Positions 1-6,003 of a stretch of 6,003 nucleotides of DNA are shown here, piece after piece. Within the stretch, counting starts at the first letter, position 1. Every line of letters begins with the position of its first letter. A program made the position numbers and the translations under genes. This DNA comes from an uncultured Collinsella sp. (GTDB taxonomy: Bacteria > Actinomycetota > Coriobacteriia > Coriobacteriales > Coriobacteriaceae), in NCBI GenBank assembly GCA_905198825.1, contig CAJKEF010000077.1, positions 1 through 6,003 on the forward strand, given 5' to 3'. The notes below the pieces were generated by a model. It was not told where the DNA came from. It saw only the letters and a list, made by a program, of their open reading frames with translations, and ran no database searches.

Positions 1-39
1 CTGGGCGATGCCGGCGACCGCATCTACGGCACGCTGTAG
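1..39 (+). CDS. upp: Uracil phosphoribosyltransferase, C-terminal end (partial)
   Basis: Only the last 12 codons and the TAG stop are in the window, reading LGDAGDRIYGTL. This closely matches the conserved C-terminus of uracil phosphoribosyltransferase, which in E. coli ends approximately PGLGDAGDKIFGTK as I recall it. The enzyme salvages uracil by joining it to PRPP to make UMP in the cytoplasm, and this C-terminal segment contributes to the uracil-binding part of the active site. upp lies just upstream of the atp operon in many Gram-positive bacteria, which supports the call. The fragment is very short, so the identification rests on the match to this tail plus gene context. Confidence 0.85.
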   Translation: MGDAGDRIYGTL

Positions 40-80
40 TCTCTGGGCCAAACCGGCTAACGTCGAAAATACGAAGAAAC

Positions 81-117
81 GGTGCGCGTGGACGAACAAA
101 AGGCGACCGCGCGCACT
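81..117 (+). terminator. Strong hairpin downstream of upp (possible terminator, no U-tract)
   Basis: Positions 81-91 (GGTGCGCGTGG) pair with 107-117 (CCGCGCGCACT), giving an 11-bp stem with two G-U pairs and a 15-nt loop (92-106). It starts 41 nt after the upp stop codon, a typical place for a terminator. It is not a canonical intrinsic terminator because the bases right after the stem (CCTGTTAACG) are not T-rich; the first T run is TTTT at 132-135. It could be a weak or factor-assisted terminator, a 3'-end-stabilising structure for upp mRNA, or a leader element if upp and atp are cotranscribed. Confidence 0.4.
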
Positions 118-231
118 CCTGTTAACGGACGTTTTGCCCTGCAGGGTTCGAGAAAAACGTATTACCGTACCTGCGGCATAAAGAAGGTCTTAAGAAAACG
201 AACAGGTGCGTATTAACCGATGCTTTTTCGG

Positions 232-259
232 TTGTACTTTAGCGATTGGCTCGTACAAT
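232..259 (+). promoter_or_regulatory. Candidate sigma-70-type promoter for the atp operon
   Basis: TACAAT at 254-259 matches the -10 consensus TATAAT at 5 of 6 positions. TTGTAC at 232-237 matches the -35 consensus TTGACA at only its first three positions, with a 16-bp spacer. Transcription would start near 266, leaving a leader of about 55 nt before the GTG at 321. TTGTAC and the overlapping GTACAA (253-258) are also inverted repeats of each other. The match is moderate and could be chance. Confidence 0.35.
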
Positions 260-320
260 AGTCACCAATGTTTGGCGGGAACTGTTCTGTGAAGCGTTAA
301 AAAGGAAAGTGAGGACGCCA

Positions 321-632
321 GTGTTTCAGATAGCCGATCTGCTCGCTATCGTTGCAGGCGCCATCGCGGGCGCAATTGCCTTCCTTCCCTTTGTCTTTAC
401 GCTCAAGCCGGTTCTTGACGATAAGCAGAATGCGGACATGCTCAAGGGCATGGTGAGTCTGGCGGTCTCGGCAATCGCCCTGCTCGTCTTTACCTTGGTT
501 GTGTTTGCGTTGTTCGGAGAGGCATTTCGCATGTTCCTCCTGGGCGAGGCGATCGGCTTCGTGGCCTTTATGGCCGCCTGCACGGTTCGTGTCGCCAAGG
601 CGCTGCGAGATCCTCATGAGGTCGAAAGGTAA
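321..632 (+). CDS. atpI: Small membrane protein in the AtpI position
   Basis: This is a 103-residue hydrophobic protein starting at GTG 321. I chose this start because GAGG (311-314) lies 6 nt upstream; the longer frame back to TTG 246 has no ribosome binding site and would add a polar 25-residue tail. Three membrane segments are visible, at about residues 7-28, 44-65 and 71-89, with short charged connections (KPVLDDKQNAD, GEAFR) and a charged C-terminus (RDPHEVER). AtpI family proteins sit at the head of atp operons and are reported to help c-ring assembly or Mg2+ handling. The sequence is not strongly AtpI-like to my eye, and classical members usually have four segments, so the symbol rests mainly on position. 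The stop is 3 nt from atpB, implying cotranscription and translational coupling. Confidence 0.6.
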   Translation: MFQIADLLAIVAGAIAGAIAFLPFVFTLKPVLDDKQNADMLKGMVSLAVSAIALLVFTLVVFALFGEAFRMFLLGEAIGFVAFMAACTVRVAKALRDPHEVER

Positions 633-635
633 GTC

Positions 636-1439
636 GTGGAAATTTTTGAAAAGCTGCCTGATGAGATTAATCATCTGGTCAGCGAGTTCAGCTCCACCCC
701 TGTCGTGGGCGATCTGAGCTGCGGCATCACGCAGTACTCGTTTTGGCTGATCGTCTCCACGATCGTGCTCCTGATCGTCCTGGCCGTGTTCAAGAAGAAG
801 CAGACCCTGGTTCCCAAGGGCTTCTTCGTCAACGGTTTCGAGTACATCATCGAGTACGTCGAGAACGATATCGGCAAGGGCGTCGTGGGTGAGAACTGGA
901 AGAAGCACTTCCCGTTCCTGTGCTCGCTTTTCCTGTTCATCCTGATCAATAACATGATCGGCCTGATCCCGGGAATGAAGCCCGGCACCGGCGCAATCGG
1001 CTCCACCGCCGCGCTCGCCATCTTCGCCTTCGTGTACTTCATCTACTACGGATGCAAGGCTCACGGCGTGATCGGCTACATCAAGAGCCTCGCCCCGCAG
1101 GGCGTGAGCTTCCCGATGAACGTGCTCGTGTGGGTCGTCGAGCTTTTCTCGACCTTCCTGCGCCTCATCACGCTCGCCGTCCGTCTGTTCTGCAACATGT
1201 TCGCAGGACACGTGGTCATGGGCTCGTTCGCCATCATGGCGAGCATGTTCATGCAGCCGCTGCTTCAGCAGGTTTCCGCGGCCCACGCCGTCGGCGCCCT
1301 GCCTTCGCTGGCCTGGCTTGCCATCCTCATCCTGATTTATACGATCGAGCTTGTGGTCGGCGCCATCCAGGCTTACGTCTTCACGGTCCTTACCGCCGTG
1401 TATGTCTCCGAGGCAGAGGAGGTCGCGGAGGAGGAGTAG
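636..1439 (+). CDS. atpB: F1Fo ATP synthase subunit a (AtpB)
   Basis: Subunit a is the membrane stator that forms the two ion half-channels next to the c-ring. The 267-residue product starts at GTG 636 with AAAGG (625-629) 6 nt upstream, inside the end of atpI. Hydrophobic segments lie at about residues 34-51, 92-112, 122-138, 157-185, 192-212 and 222-257. The diagnostic stretch is AVRLFCNMFAGH, in which Arg183 matches the essential E. coli Arg210. Gln245 in GAIQAYVFTVLTAVY matches E. coli Gln252. His192 stands where E. coli has Glu219, a substitution seen in other bacteria. The pore-like NNMIGLIPG segment (105-113) is also typical of the family. Length is normal. The C-terminus is unusually acidic (EAEEVAEEE). 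It is followed by the only long gap inside the operon. Confidence 0.97.
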   Translation: MEIFEKLPDEINHLVSEFSSTPVVGDLSCGITQYSFWLIVSTIVLLIVLAVFKKKQTLVPKGFFVNGFEYIIEYVENDIGKGVVGENWKKHFPFLCSLFLFILINNMIGLIPGMKPGTGAIGSTAALAIFAFVYFIYYGCKAHGVIGYIKSLAPQGVSFPMNVLVWVVELFSTFLRLITLAVRLFCNMFAGHVVMGSFAIMASMFMQPLLQQVSAAHAVGALPSLAWLAILILIYTIELVVGAIQAYVFTVLTAVYVSEAEEVAEEE

Positions 1440-1564
1440 TCTTCCGTTCGCGCCTTAAAGGTAAGGCAATTCGTTAAACCGCTGGTGCCCGTACCCATGG
1501 AGCCCGGCAGTTATAAATAAGGTTATCCTGCGTGAAATAAGACACGCACGACAAAGGAGGAATC
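1440..1564 (+). promoter_or_regulatory. 125-nt atpB-atpE spacer with two hairpins
   Basis: This gap breaks an otherwise near-gapless operon. Just after the atpB stop, GCCTTA (1452-1457) pairs with TAAGGC (1462-1467) around a 4-nt loop; no T-tract follows, so it is not an obvious terminator. A second stem, TGCGTG (1529-1534) with CACGCA (1543-1548) and an A-rich 8-nt loop, ends 4 nt before the atpE Shine-Dalgarno sequence. TATAAA at 1512-1517 resembles a -10 box, but no -35 element is visible at the right distance. The c subunit is needed in many copies per complex, so a role in boosting or stabilising atpE translation is plausible. That is inference by analogy with the E. coli atpE upstream translational enhancer. 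Confidence 0.45.
1553..1560 (+). promoter_or_regulatory. Full-length Shine-Dalgarno sequence of atpE
   Basis: AAAGGAGG lies 4 nt before the GTG start at 1565. It is the longest Shine-Dalgarno match I found in the window, and it fixes the start of the short c-subunit gene: the frame is closed by TAA at 1538-1540, and no ATG, GTG or TTG lies between that stop and 1565. Confidence 0.8.
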
Positions 1565-1759
1565 GTGGGAGTTATCGGTTACGGTCTCGGTGTTATCGGC
1601 GCTGGTCTTGCTATCGGCCTGTCTGCTCTGGGTGCTACGGGTGCTATGGCCCGTCAGCCTGAGGTCCAGGGCCGCGTGTTCACCGTCTTCATCATGGGCT
1701 CCGCCTTCGGCGAGGCTCTGGCTCTGATCGGCTTCGTTGTCGCGCTGATCGTTAAATAG
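1565..1759 (+). CDS. atpE: F1Fo ATP synthase subunit c (AtpE)
   Basis: Subunit c is the hairpin proteolipid that forms the rotating membrane ring. The 64-residue product has a glycine-rich first helix (about 3-27), the cytoplasmic loop ARQPE (29-33) and a second helix (about 38-63). Glu50 in GSAFGEALAL aligns without gaps with E. coli Asp61 and Ilyobacter Glu65 and is the ion-carrying carboxylate. The Na+ ligands of Ilyobacter (Gln32, Ser66, Thr67) correspond to Ile17, Ala51 and Leu52 here, so proton coupling is likely. The protein is short: against E. coli (79 residues) it lacks about 11 N-terminal and 4 C-terminal residues. The start is forced, because no other start codon follows the upstream in-frame stop. 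The codons differ from its neighbours, with GCT used for 7 of 10 alanines. Confidence 0.95.
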   Translation: MGVIGYGLGVIGAGLAIGLSALGATGAMARQPEVQGRVFTVFIMGSAFGEALALIGFVVALIVK

Positions 1760-1774
1760 CACGGAGCGTCAAGT

Positions 1775-2377
1775 ATGAATCTTTCATCCCAGAAGAGCGC
1801 GATCGCACTCTCCGCGTCCGCGGCCGCGCTGCTCATGCCGGTTTCCGCGTTCGCCGAGGACGGCGCTGCCGGTGCGGACATCCTCATCCCTAAGATGGCG
1901 GAGTTCATCCCGGCGCTTATCGCCTTCCTGATCATCTGGATCGTGCTGGCCAAGGTCGCCCTGCCGGGCATCATGAAAACCATGGAGGAGCGCGGCAAGA
2001 AGATCGAGGAGAGCCTCGACGAGGCCGAGAAGACCAAGCAGGAGGCTATCGCCAAGCGCGCTGAGTCCGACTCGATCGTCACCGACGCTCGTCGTCAGGC
2101 TGCCGACATCGTTCTCGAGGCCCGTAAGGACGCCGAGTCCGAGCGCGCCCGAATCATCGAGGCTGCTCACAAGGAGGCCGAGGAGATCATCGCCAAGGCC
2201 CATACGACCGTCGAGGACGAGCGCAAGTCCATCTACGCCGGTGCCGCGAGCTCCATCGCCGACCTGTCCGTTGCCGTCGCCACCAAGATCGTGGGCGAGG
2301 CACTCGAGGACGAGGCCGAGCAGAAGAAGCTCATCGAGCGCTACATCCAGGAAGCAGGTAGCCTGAATGCCGACTAG
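1775..2377 (+). CDS. atpF: F1Fo ATP synthase subunit b (AtpF)
   Basis: Subunit b forms the outer stalk that holds F1 still against Fo. The 200-residue product starts at ATG 1775, 15 nt after atpE, with CGGAG (1762-1766) 8 nt upstream. A membrane segment at about residues 43-62 follows the family pattern (IP, then a hydrophobic run, then ALPGIM). A long charged heptad-like helix runs from about 68 to 155 and includes MEERGKKIEESLDEAE, the tether and dimerisation region. The C-terminal part (ASSIADLSVAVATKIVGEAL, 158-177) matches the delta-binding end. Unusually, residues 1-27 look like a cleavable signal peptide: a Lys at position 7, a hydrophobic core (8-22) and SAFA before Glu28. E. coli b (156 residues) has nothing of the kind. 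The last codons overlap atpH by 11 nt. Confidence 0.95.
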   Translation: MNLSSQKSAIALSASAAALLMPVSAFAEDGAAGADILIPKMAEFIPALIAFLIIWIVLAKVALPGIMKTMEERGKKIEESLDEAEKTKQEAIAKRAESDSIVTDARRQAADIVLEARKDAESERARIIEAAHKEAEEIIAKAHTTVEDERKSIYAGAASSIADLSVAVATKIVGEALEDEAEQKKLIERYIQEAGSLNAD

Positions 2378-2843
2378 CCGCTATCAGGACAAGGTGCTCG
2401 AGACCTACGCGCGCTCCCTTCTGGAAGCCGCTAAGGCCGAGAACCATGTGTTCGAGGACCTCGAGATGATCGAGCGCCTGGCTTCTGCCAGCTCCGAGAT
2501 CATCGCCGTGCTCGACACCATGTCCAAGCGCGACCAGCTCGACCTTCTTCCCAAGGTGGCAGCTGCCTTTAAGTATGTTGCCGAGGAAGACGAGGATGTA
2601 GTGGGCGTGACCGTCACCACGGCGATCCCGCTCGACGACGAGCTGCGTCAAACCATCACTAAGAAATGCGAGCAGGACTTCGGCCGCAAGGTATTCCTTA
2701 TCGAGCAGGTCGACCCGTCTATCGTGGGCGGCCTGGTGCTCGAGGCCCGCGGCGAGCGTCGTGACATTTCCGTCAAGACGCAGCTGCGCATCGCGCAGGA
2801 GGCCCTCGCAAACTCTGCTAATTCGTACGGAGGTGAAGCCTAA
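2367..2843 (+). CDS. atpH: F1Fo ATP synthase subunit delta (AtpH)
   Basis: Delta links the b stalk to the top of the alpha/beta hexamer. The 158-residue product begins at ATG 2367 inside the end of atpF, with AGG (2356-2358) 8 nt upstream, which suggests coupled translation. The N-terminus (YARSLLEAAK, 14-23) resembles E. coli YAKAAFDFA. The C-terminal signature is clear: VDPSIVGGLVLEARGERRD followed by ISVKTQLRIAQEAL (115-147). It is shorter than the usual 175-185 residues. By eye, the DQLDLLPKVAAAF segment (56-68) matches E. coli residues about 84-96, so roughly 30 residues of the N-terminal helical bundle (E. coli about 50-82) have no counterpart. The frame is intact and the overlap on each side is normal, so this looks like a compact form and not a broken gene. 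Confidence 0.92.
   Translation: MPTSRYQDKVLETYARSLLEAAKAENHVFEDLEMIERLASASSEIIAVLDTMSKRDQLDLLPKVAAAFKYVAEEDEDVVGVTVTTAIPLDDELRQTITKKCEQDFGRKVFLIEQVDPSIVGGLVLEARGERRDISVKTQLRIAQEALANSANSYGGEA
2829..2833 (+). promoter_or_regulatory. Strong Shine-Dalgarno sequence of atpA
   Basis: GGAGG inside the last codons of atpH lies 9 nt before the atpA ATG at 2843. The atpH stop and atpA start share one base (TAATG), so terminating and re-initiating ribosomes can be coupled. Confidence 0.75.
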
Positions 2844-4441
2844 TGTCCGAAACCCTCAATGCCCAGGATATCGCCAAGAAACTGCAGGAGCAGCTCACGA
2901 GCCTCTCCGCGACGGTCGATACGCATGAGGTTTCAACGGTCGACGAGGTAGGCGACGGCATCGCGCGCGTCTCCGGCCTCAAGAGCGCCATGGCAGGCGA
3001 GCTTCTGGAGTTCAAGAGCTCCGATACCGGTGAGACCGTCTTCGGCCTTGCCCAGAACCTTGACCGTGACGAGGTCGGCGCCGTTCTGTTTGGTGCCGTC
3101 GACTCCATCAAGGAAGGCGACGAGTGCCGCACCACTGGCCGCATTATGGATATCCCCGTGAGCCGTGCCATGCTCGGCCGCGTCGTCAATCCGCTCGGCC
3201 AGCCCATCGACGGTTTGGGTGACATCGTTGCCACGCACCGTCGCCCCATCGAGTTCAAGGCCCCCGGCGTCATCGATCGTACCCCGGTGTGCGAGCCGGT
3301 TCAGACCGGTCTGCTCGCTATCGACTCCATGGTGCCTATCGGCCGTGGTCAGCGTGAGCTCATCATTGGCGACCGTAAGACCGGTAAGACCGCCATCGCC
3401 ATCGACGCTATCCTCAACCAGCGCGGCAAGGGCATGGTCTGCATCTATGTCGCCATCGGCCAGAAGGCCTCCACGGTTGCCAACATCCGCGAGACCCTCG
3501 CTCAGCACGGTGCGCTCGACTACACCATCATCGTTTCGGCCACCGCTGCCGATTCCGCCCCTATGCAGTACATCGCGCCTATGGCCGGTGCCGCTATCGG
3601 CGAGTTCTTCATGTACAACGGCGAGGACGGTAAGCCCGCCAGCGAGACCAACCCCGGCGGTCACGTGCTCGTCATCTACGATGACCTGTCCAAGCAGGCC
3701 GTGGCCTACCGTCAGATGTCGCTGACGCTGCATCGTCCGCCCGGACGCGAGGCCTATCCTGGCGACATCTTCTACCTGCACTCTCGTCTGCTCGAGCGTG
3801 CCGTCAAGATGTCCAAGAAGAACGGCTACGGCTCCATGACGGCCCTGCCGATCATCGAGACCCAGGACGGCGACGTCTCGGCCTACATTCCGACCAACGT
3901 CATTTCCATTACCGATGGTCAGATCTACCTGCAGTCCGAGCTCTTCTTCCAGGGCCAGCGCCCGGCAGTCGACGTGGGCATTTCCGTGTCCCGCGTTGGT
4001 GGCGACGCGCAGACCAAGGCTATGAAGCAGGTCGCCGGTAACCTCCGTCTGGACCTCGCTTCGTACCAGGAGCTCGCCGGCTTTACGCAGTTCGGCTCCG
4101 ACCTCGACGAGGCCACGCAAAAGCAGCTTACCCACGGCGCTCGCATGACTGAGCTCCTTAAGCAGCCGCGCTACAAGCCGTTTGAGGTTGGCGAGCAGAT
4201 CGTTACGCTGTTCGCTGGCAACGAGGGCTTCCTGGATGACCTGGAGATTGCCGACGTGCTGCCTTTCCGTGCCGAGCTCATCGAGTACATGGACAATGGC
4301 TTTGGCTCGCTGCTCGACAAGGTTCGCGCCAAGAAGATCGATGATGACACCAAGGCTGAGCTCTTGCGCGTCATCGGCGACTTCAAGCAGCAGTTCATGG
4401 CCAAGCACCATGCCGATACGACTGGATCAGAGGAGAACTAA
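2843..4441 (+). CDS. atpA: F1Fo ATP synthase subunit alpha (AtpA)
   Basis: Alpha is the regulatory, non-catalytic nucleotide-binding subunit of the F1 hexamer. The 532-residue product has an N-terminal beta-barrel (about 28-100), a P-loop domain and a helical C-terminal domain (about 400-525). The Walker A motif is GDRKTGKT (176-183, Lys182). The Walker B strand is HVLVIYDDL (274-282). The family signature PAVDVGISVS is at 374-383, followed by the arginine finger Arg384 (E. coli Arg376), which reaches the catalytic site on beta. It is about 20 residues longer than E. coli alpha. Most of the excess is a 12-residue insertion near 260-273 (GEDGKPASETNPGG) just before Walker B, where E. coli and mitochondrial alpha go straight from GEYF into the strand. 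The start ATG overlaps the atpH stop. Confidence 0.98.
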   Translation: MSETLNAQDIAKKLQEQLTSLSATVDTHEVSTVDEVGDGIARVSGLKSAMAGELLEFKSSDTGETVFGLAQNLDRDEVGAVLFGAVDSIKEGDECRTTGRIMDIPVSRAMLGRVVNPLGQPIDGLGDIVATHRRPIEFKAPGVIDRTPVCEPVQTGLLAIDSMVPIGRGQRELIIGDRKTGKTAIAIDAILNQRGKGMVCIYVAIGQKASTVANIRETLAQHGALDYTIIVSATAADSAPMQYIAPMAGAAIGEFFMYNGEDGKPASETNPGGHVLVIYDDLSKQAVAYRQMSLTLHRPPGREAYPGDIFYLHSRLLERAVKMSKKNGYGSMTALPIIETQDGDVSAYIPTNVISITDGQIYLQSELFFQGQRPAVDVGISVSRVGGDAQTKAMKQVAGNLRLDLASYQELAGFTQFGSDLDEATQKQLTHGARMTELLKQPRYKPFEVGEQIVTLFAGNEGFLDDLEIADVLPFRAELIEYMDNGFGSLLDKVRAKKIDDDTKAELLRVIGDFKQQFMAKHHADTTGSEEN

Positions 4442-4446
4442 GCCCT

Positions 4447-5354
4447 ATGGCCAACCTTCGCGACATTAAGAAGCGAATCTCCTCGGTTACCACGACCAAG
4501 CAGATCACGCGCACGATGGAGATGGTCTCTACGGCCAAGATCCGTCGTGCCCTCGATCGCTCCAAGCAGGCCGAGCCCTATAAGGAGGCGCTGACCGACG
4601 TCATGTTGACGGTCGCCGGCGACGCCTCCTGTTCGGGCACCGATCCCATGCTGCAGAAGCATGAAAGCGTCAAGCATGGCCTGATTGTCGTTATTGCCTC
4701 GGACCGCGGCCTTGCCGGCGGTTTCAATACGACGGTGGAGCGCACGGCCGAAAAGCTCGCCGCTTCTTGGGCGAACGACGGCATCGAGTGCGAGATCATC
4801 GCGTGCGGGCGTAAGCCGGCCACGTATTTCCGTGACCGCGCAAACGTCGTCATGCACTTTGAGGGCAACTCCTCTGAGCCCGATTTCAATCAGGCCCGCA
4901 TGATCTCCTCTCATATCTGCGATGCGTATCGTGCCGGTGAGCTTGACCGTGTCGAGCTTGTCTACCACCACGCCAAGAACCGCGTGGATCAGGAGCTTCG
5001 CGTCGAGCACTTGCTACCGCTCGATCCCGAGATGATCGCTATGGCCCACGGTCCGCGTAAGAACGAGACCGACGCCCCTAAGCGCATCTCGTCCACGTTC
5101 GAGTTCGTGCCCTCTCCCGAGCATGTTCTCGGCAAGCTTGTACCGTCGTATATCCTGACGGTCATCTACCAGGCCCTGATCGATTCGGCGGCTGCCGAGC
5201 AGGGTGCACGCCGCAAGGCCATGCACTCCGCGACGGAAAACGCCACCGCGATCATCTCGACCCTTACCCGCACGTATAGTCGCGTGCGTCAGGCTTCGAT
5301 CACGACCGAGATTAACGAGATCGTCGGCGGAGCCTCAGCATTGGAGGAACAGTA

Positions 5355-5355
<1 letters not shown>
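4447..5355 (+). CDS. atpG: F1Fo ATP synthase subunit gamma (AtpG)
   Basis: Gamma is the central rotor shaft that couples c-ring turning to conformational changes in beta. The 302-residue product starts at ATG 4447, 5 nt after atpA; AGGAG (4431-4435) lies 11 nt upstream, somewhat far. The N-terminal helix (MANLRDIKKRISSVTTTKQITRTMEMV within 1-27) and the C-terminal helix (about 228-300) form the coiled-coil shaft. The central Rossmann-like domain carries SDRGLAGGFN (85-94). The C-terminal family signature ITTEINEIVGGASA is complete at 285-298. It is slightly longer than E. coli gamma (287), with some extra sequence around 200-222 (HGPRKNETDAPKR). No paired regulatory cysteines like those of chloroplast gamma are apparent. 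The stop overlaps the atpD start by 1 nt (TAATG). Confidence 0.97.

Positions 5356-6003
<648 letters not shown>

Larger units (their letters stand above)
40..320 (+). other. Intergenic region and probable atp operon leader
   Basis: This is a 281-nt stretch with no supportable gene. It is richer in A/T than the flanking coding sequence, especially from about 150 to 245. It contains a strong hairpin (81-117), a 10-bp palindrome (137-146), an imperfect repeat CGTATTA(A)CCG (158-167 and 209-219), a weak 6-bp hairpin (215-233) and a candidate promoter (232-259). A reading frame open from TTG at 246 runs into atpI, but it has no ribosome binding site at that TTG and would overlap the candidate promoter, so I treat 246-320 as leader rather than coding. 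Confidence 0.6.

Noticed and set aside
215..233. AACCGA/TCGGTT stem as a terminator
   Set aside because: It has only 6 pairs around a T-rich loop, is followed by GTACTTT and not a real T-tract, and lies directly at the candidate promoter.
246..320. TTG start at 246 giving a 25-residue longer AtpI-like protein
   Set aside because: There is no Shine-Dalgarno sequence before 246, the candidate -10 box lies inside this stretch, and GTG 321 has GAGG at good spacing. GTG 309 was also rejected, because its AAAGGAAA is too close to the codon.
297..1286. Minus-strand open frame (329 codons) opposite atpI and atpB
   Set aside because: The product is a low-complexity His/Glu/Asp-rich string typical of the reverse complement of a GC-rich membrane-protein gene, and it spans two real genes.
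1512..1517. TATAAA as the -10 box of an internal atpE promoter
   Set aside because: No -35-like sequence is found 15-19 bp upstream (the region is CCGTAC and neighbours) and there is no extended -10 TG, so it is too weak to list as a promoter.
2933..4411. Long minus-strand open frame (492 codons) opposite atpA
   Set aside because: It is the antisense shadow of atpA. High GC at third positions keeps the reverse frame open; the translation is rich in His, Asp, Val, Leu and Arg with no domain, and atpA itself is certain.

Overview
The window holds most of an F1Fo ATP synthase (atp) operon, read entirely on the + strand: the tail of upp, a small AtpI-like membrane protein, then atpB (a), atpE (c), atpF (b), atpH (delta), atpA (alpha), atpG (gamma) and the first 216 codons of atpD (beta). 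This is the usual bacterial gene order, and atpC (epsilon) would be expected just past the right edge. Coding DNA is GC-rich, with C/G-ending codons and frequent GTG starts. The upp-atpI-atpB context, together with the protein sequences, suggests a high-GC Gram-positive bacterium, probably an actinobacterium of the Coriobacteriia (Collinsella-like). That placement is inference from recall, not from a search.

Layout. 1-39 is the C-terminus of uracil phosphoribosyltransferase. 40-320 is the only sizeable non-coding stretch (281 nt if the GTG at 321 is the atpI start). It holds a strong 11-bp hairpin (81-117), a 10-bp palindrome (137-146), an imperfect repeat and one plausible sigma-70-type promoter (232-259). 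From 321 onward the genes are tightly packed: 3 nt between atpI and atpB, 15 nt between atpE and atpF, 5 nt between atpA and atpG, and overlaps of 11, 1 and 1 nt at atpF/atpH, atpH/atpA and atpG/atpD. The exception is a 125-nt gap before atpE, with two small hairpins and a full-length Shine-Dalgarno sequence.

How the genes work together. Subunits a, b and the c-ring form the membrane motor Fo. Alpha, beta, gamma and delta belong to F1, with gamma as the central rotor and b plus delta as the outer stalk. All key residues I could check are present: the a-subunit arginine, the c-subunit glutamate, both P-loops, the alpha arginine finger, and the beta catalytic Glu in GER. The c subunit lacks the Na+-ligand set, so proton coupling is likely.

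This is a conserved housekeeping locus and I see no novel system in it. The points worth a second look are family-level oddities: a delta subunit that seems to lack about 30 residues of its N-terminal bundle, a 12-residue insertion in alpha before Walker B, a signal-peptide-like N-terminus on b, an N-terminal extension on beta, a very short c subunit with distinct codon use, and the structured leader in front of atpE.
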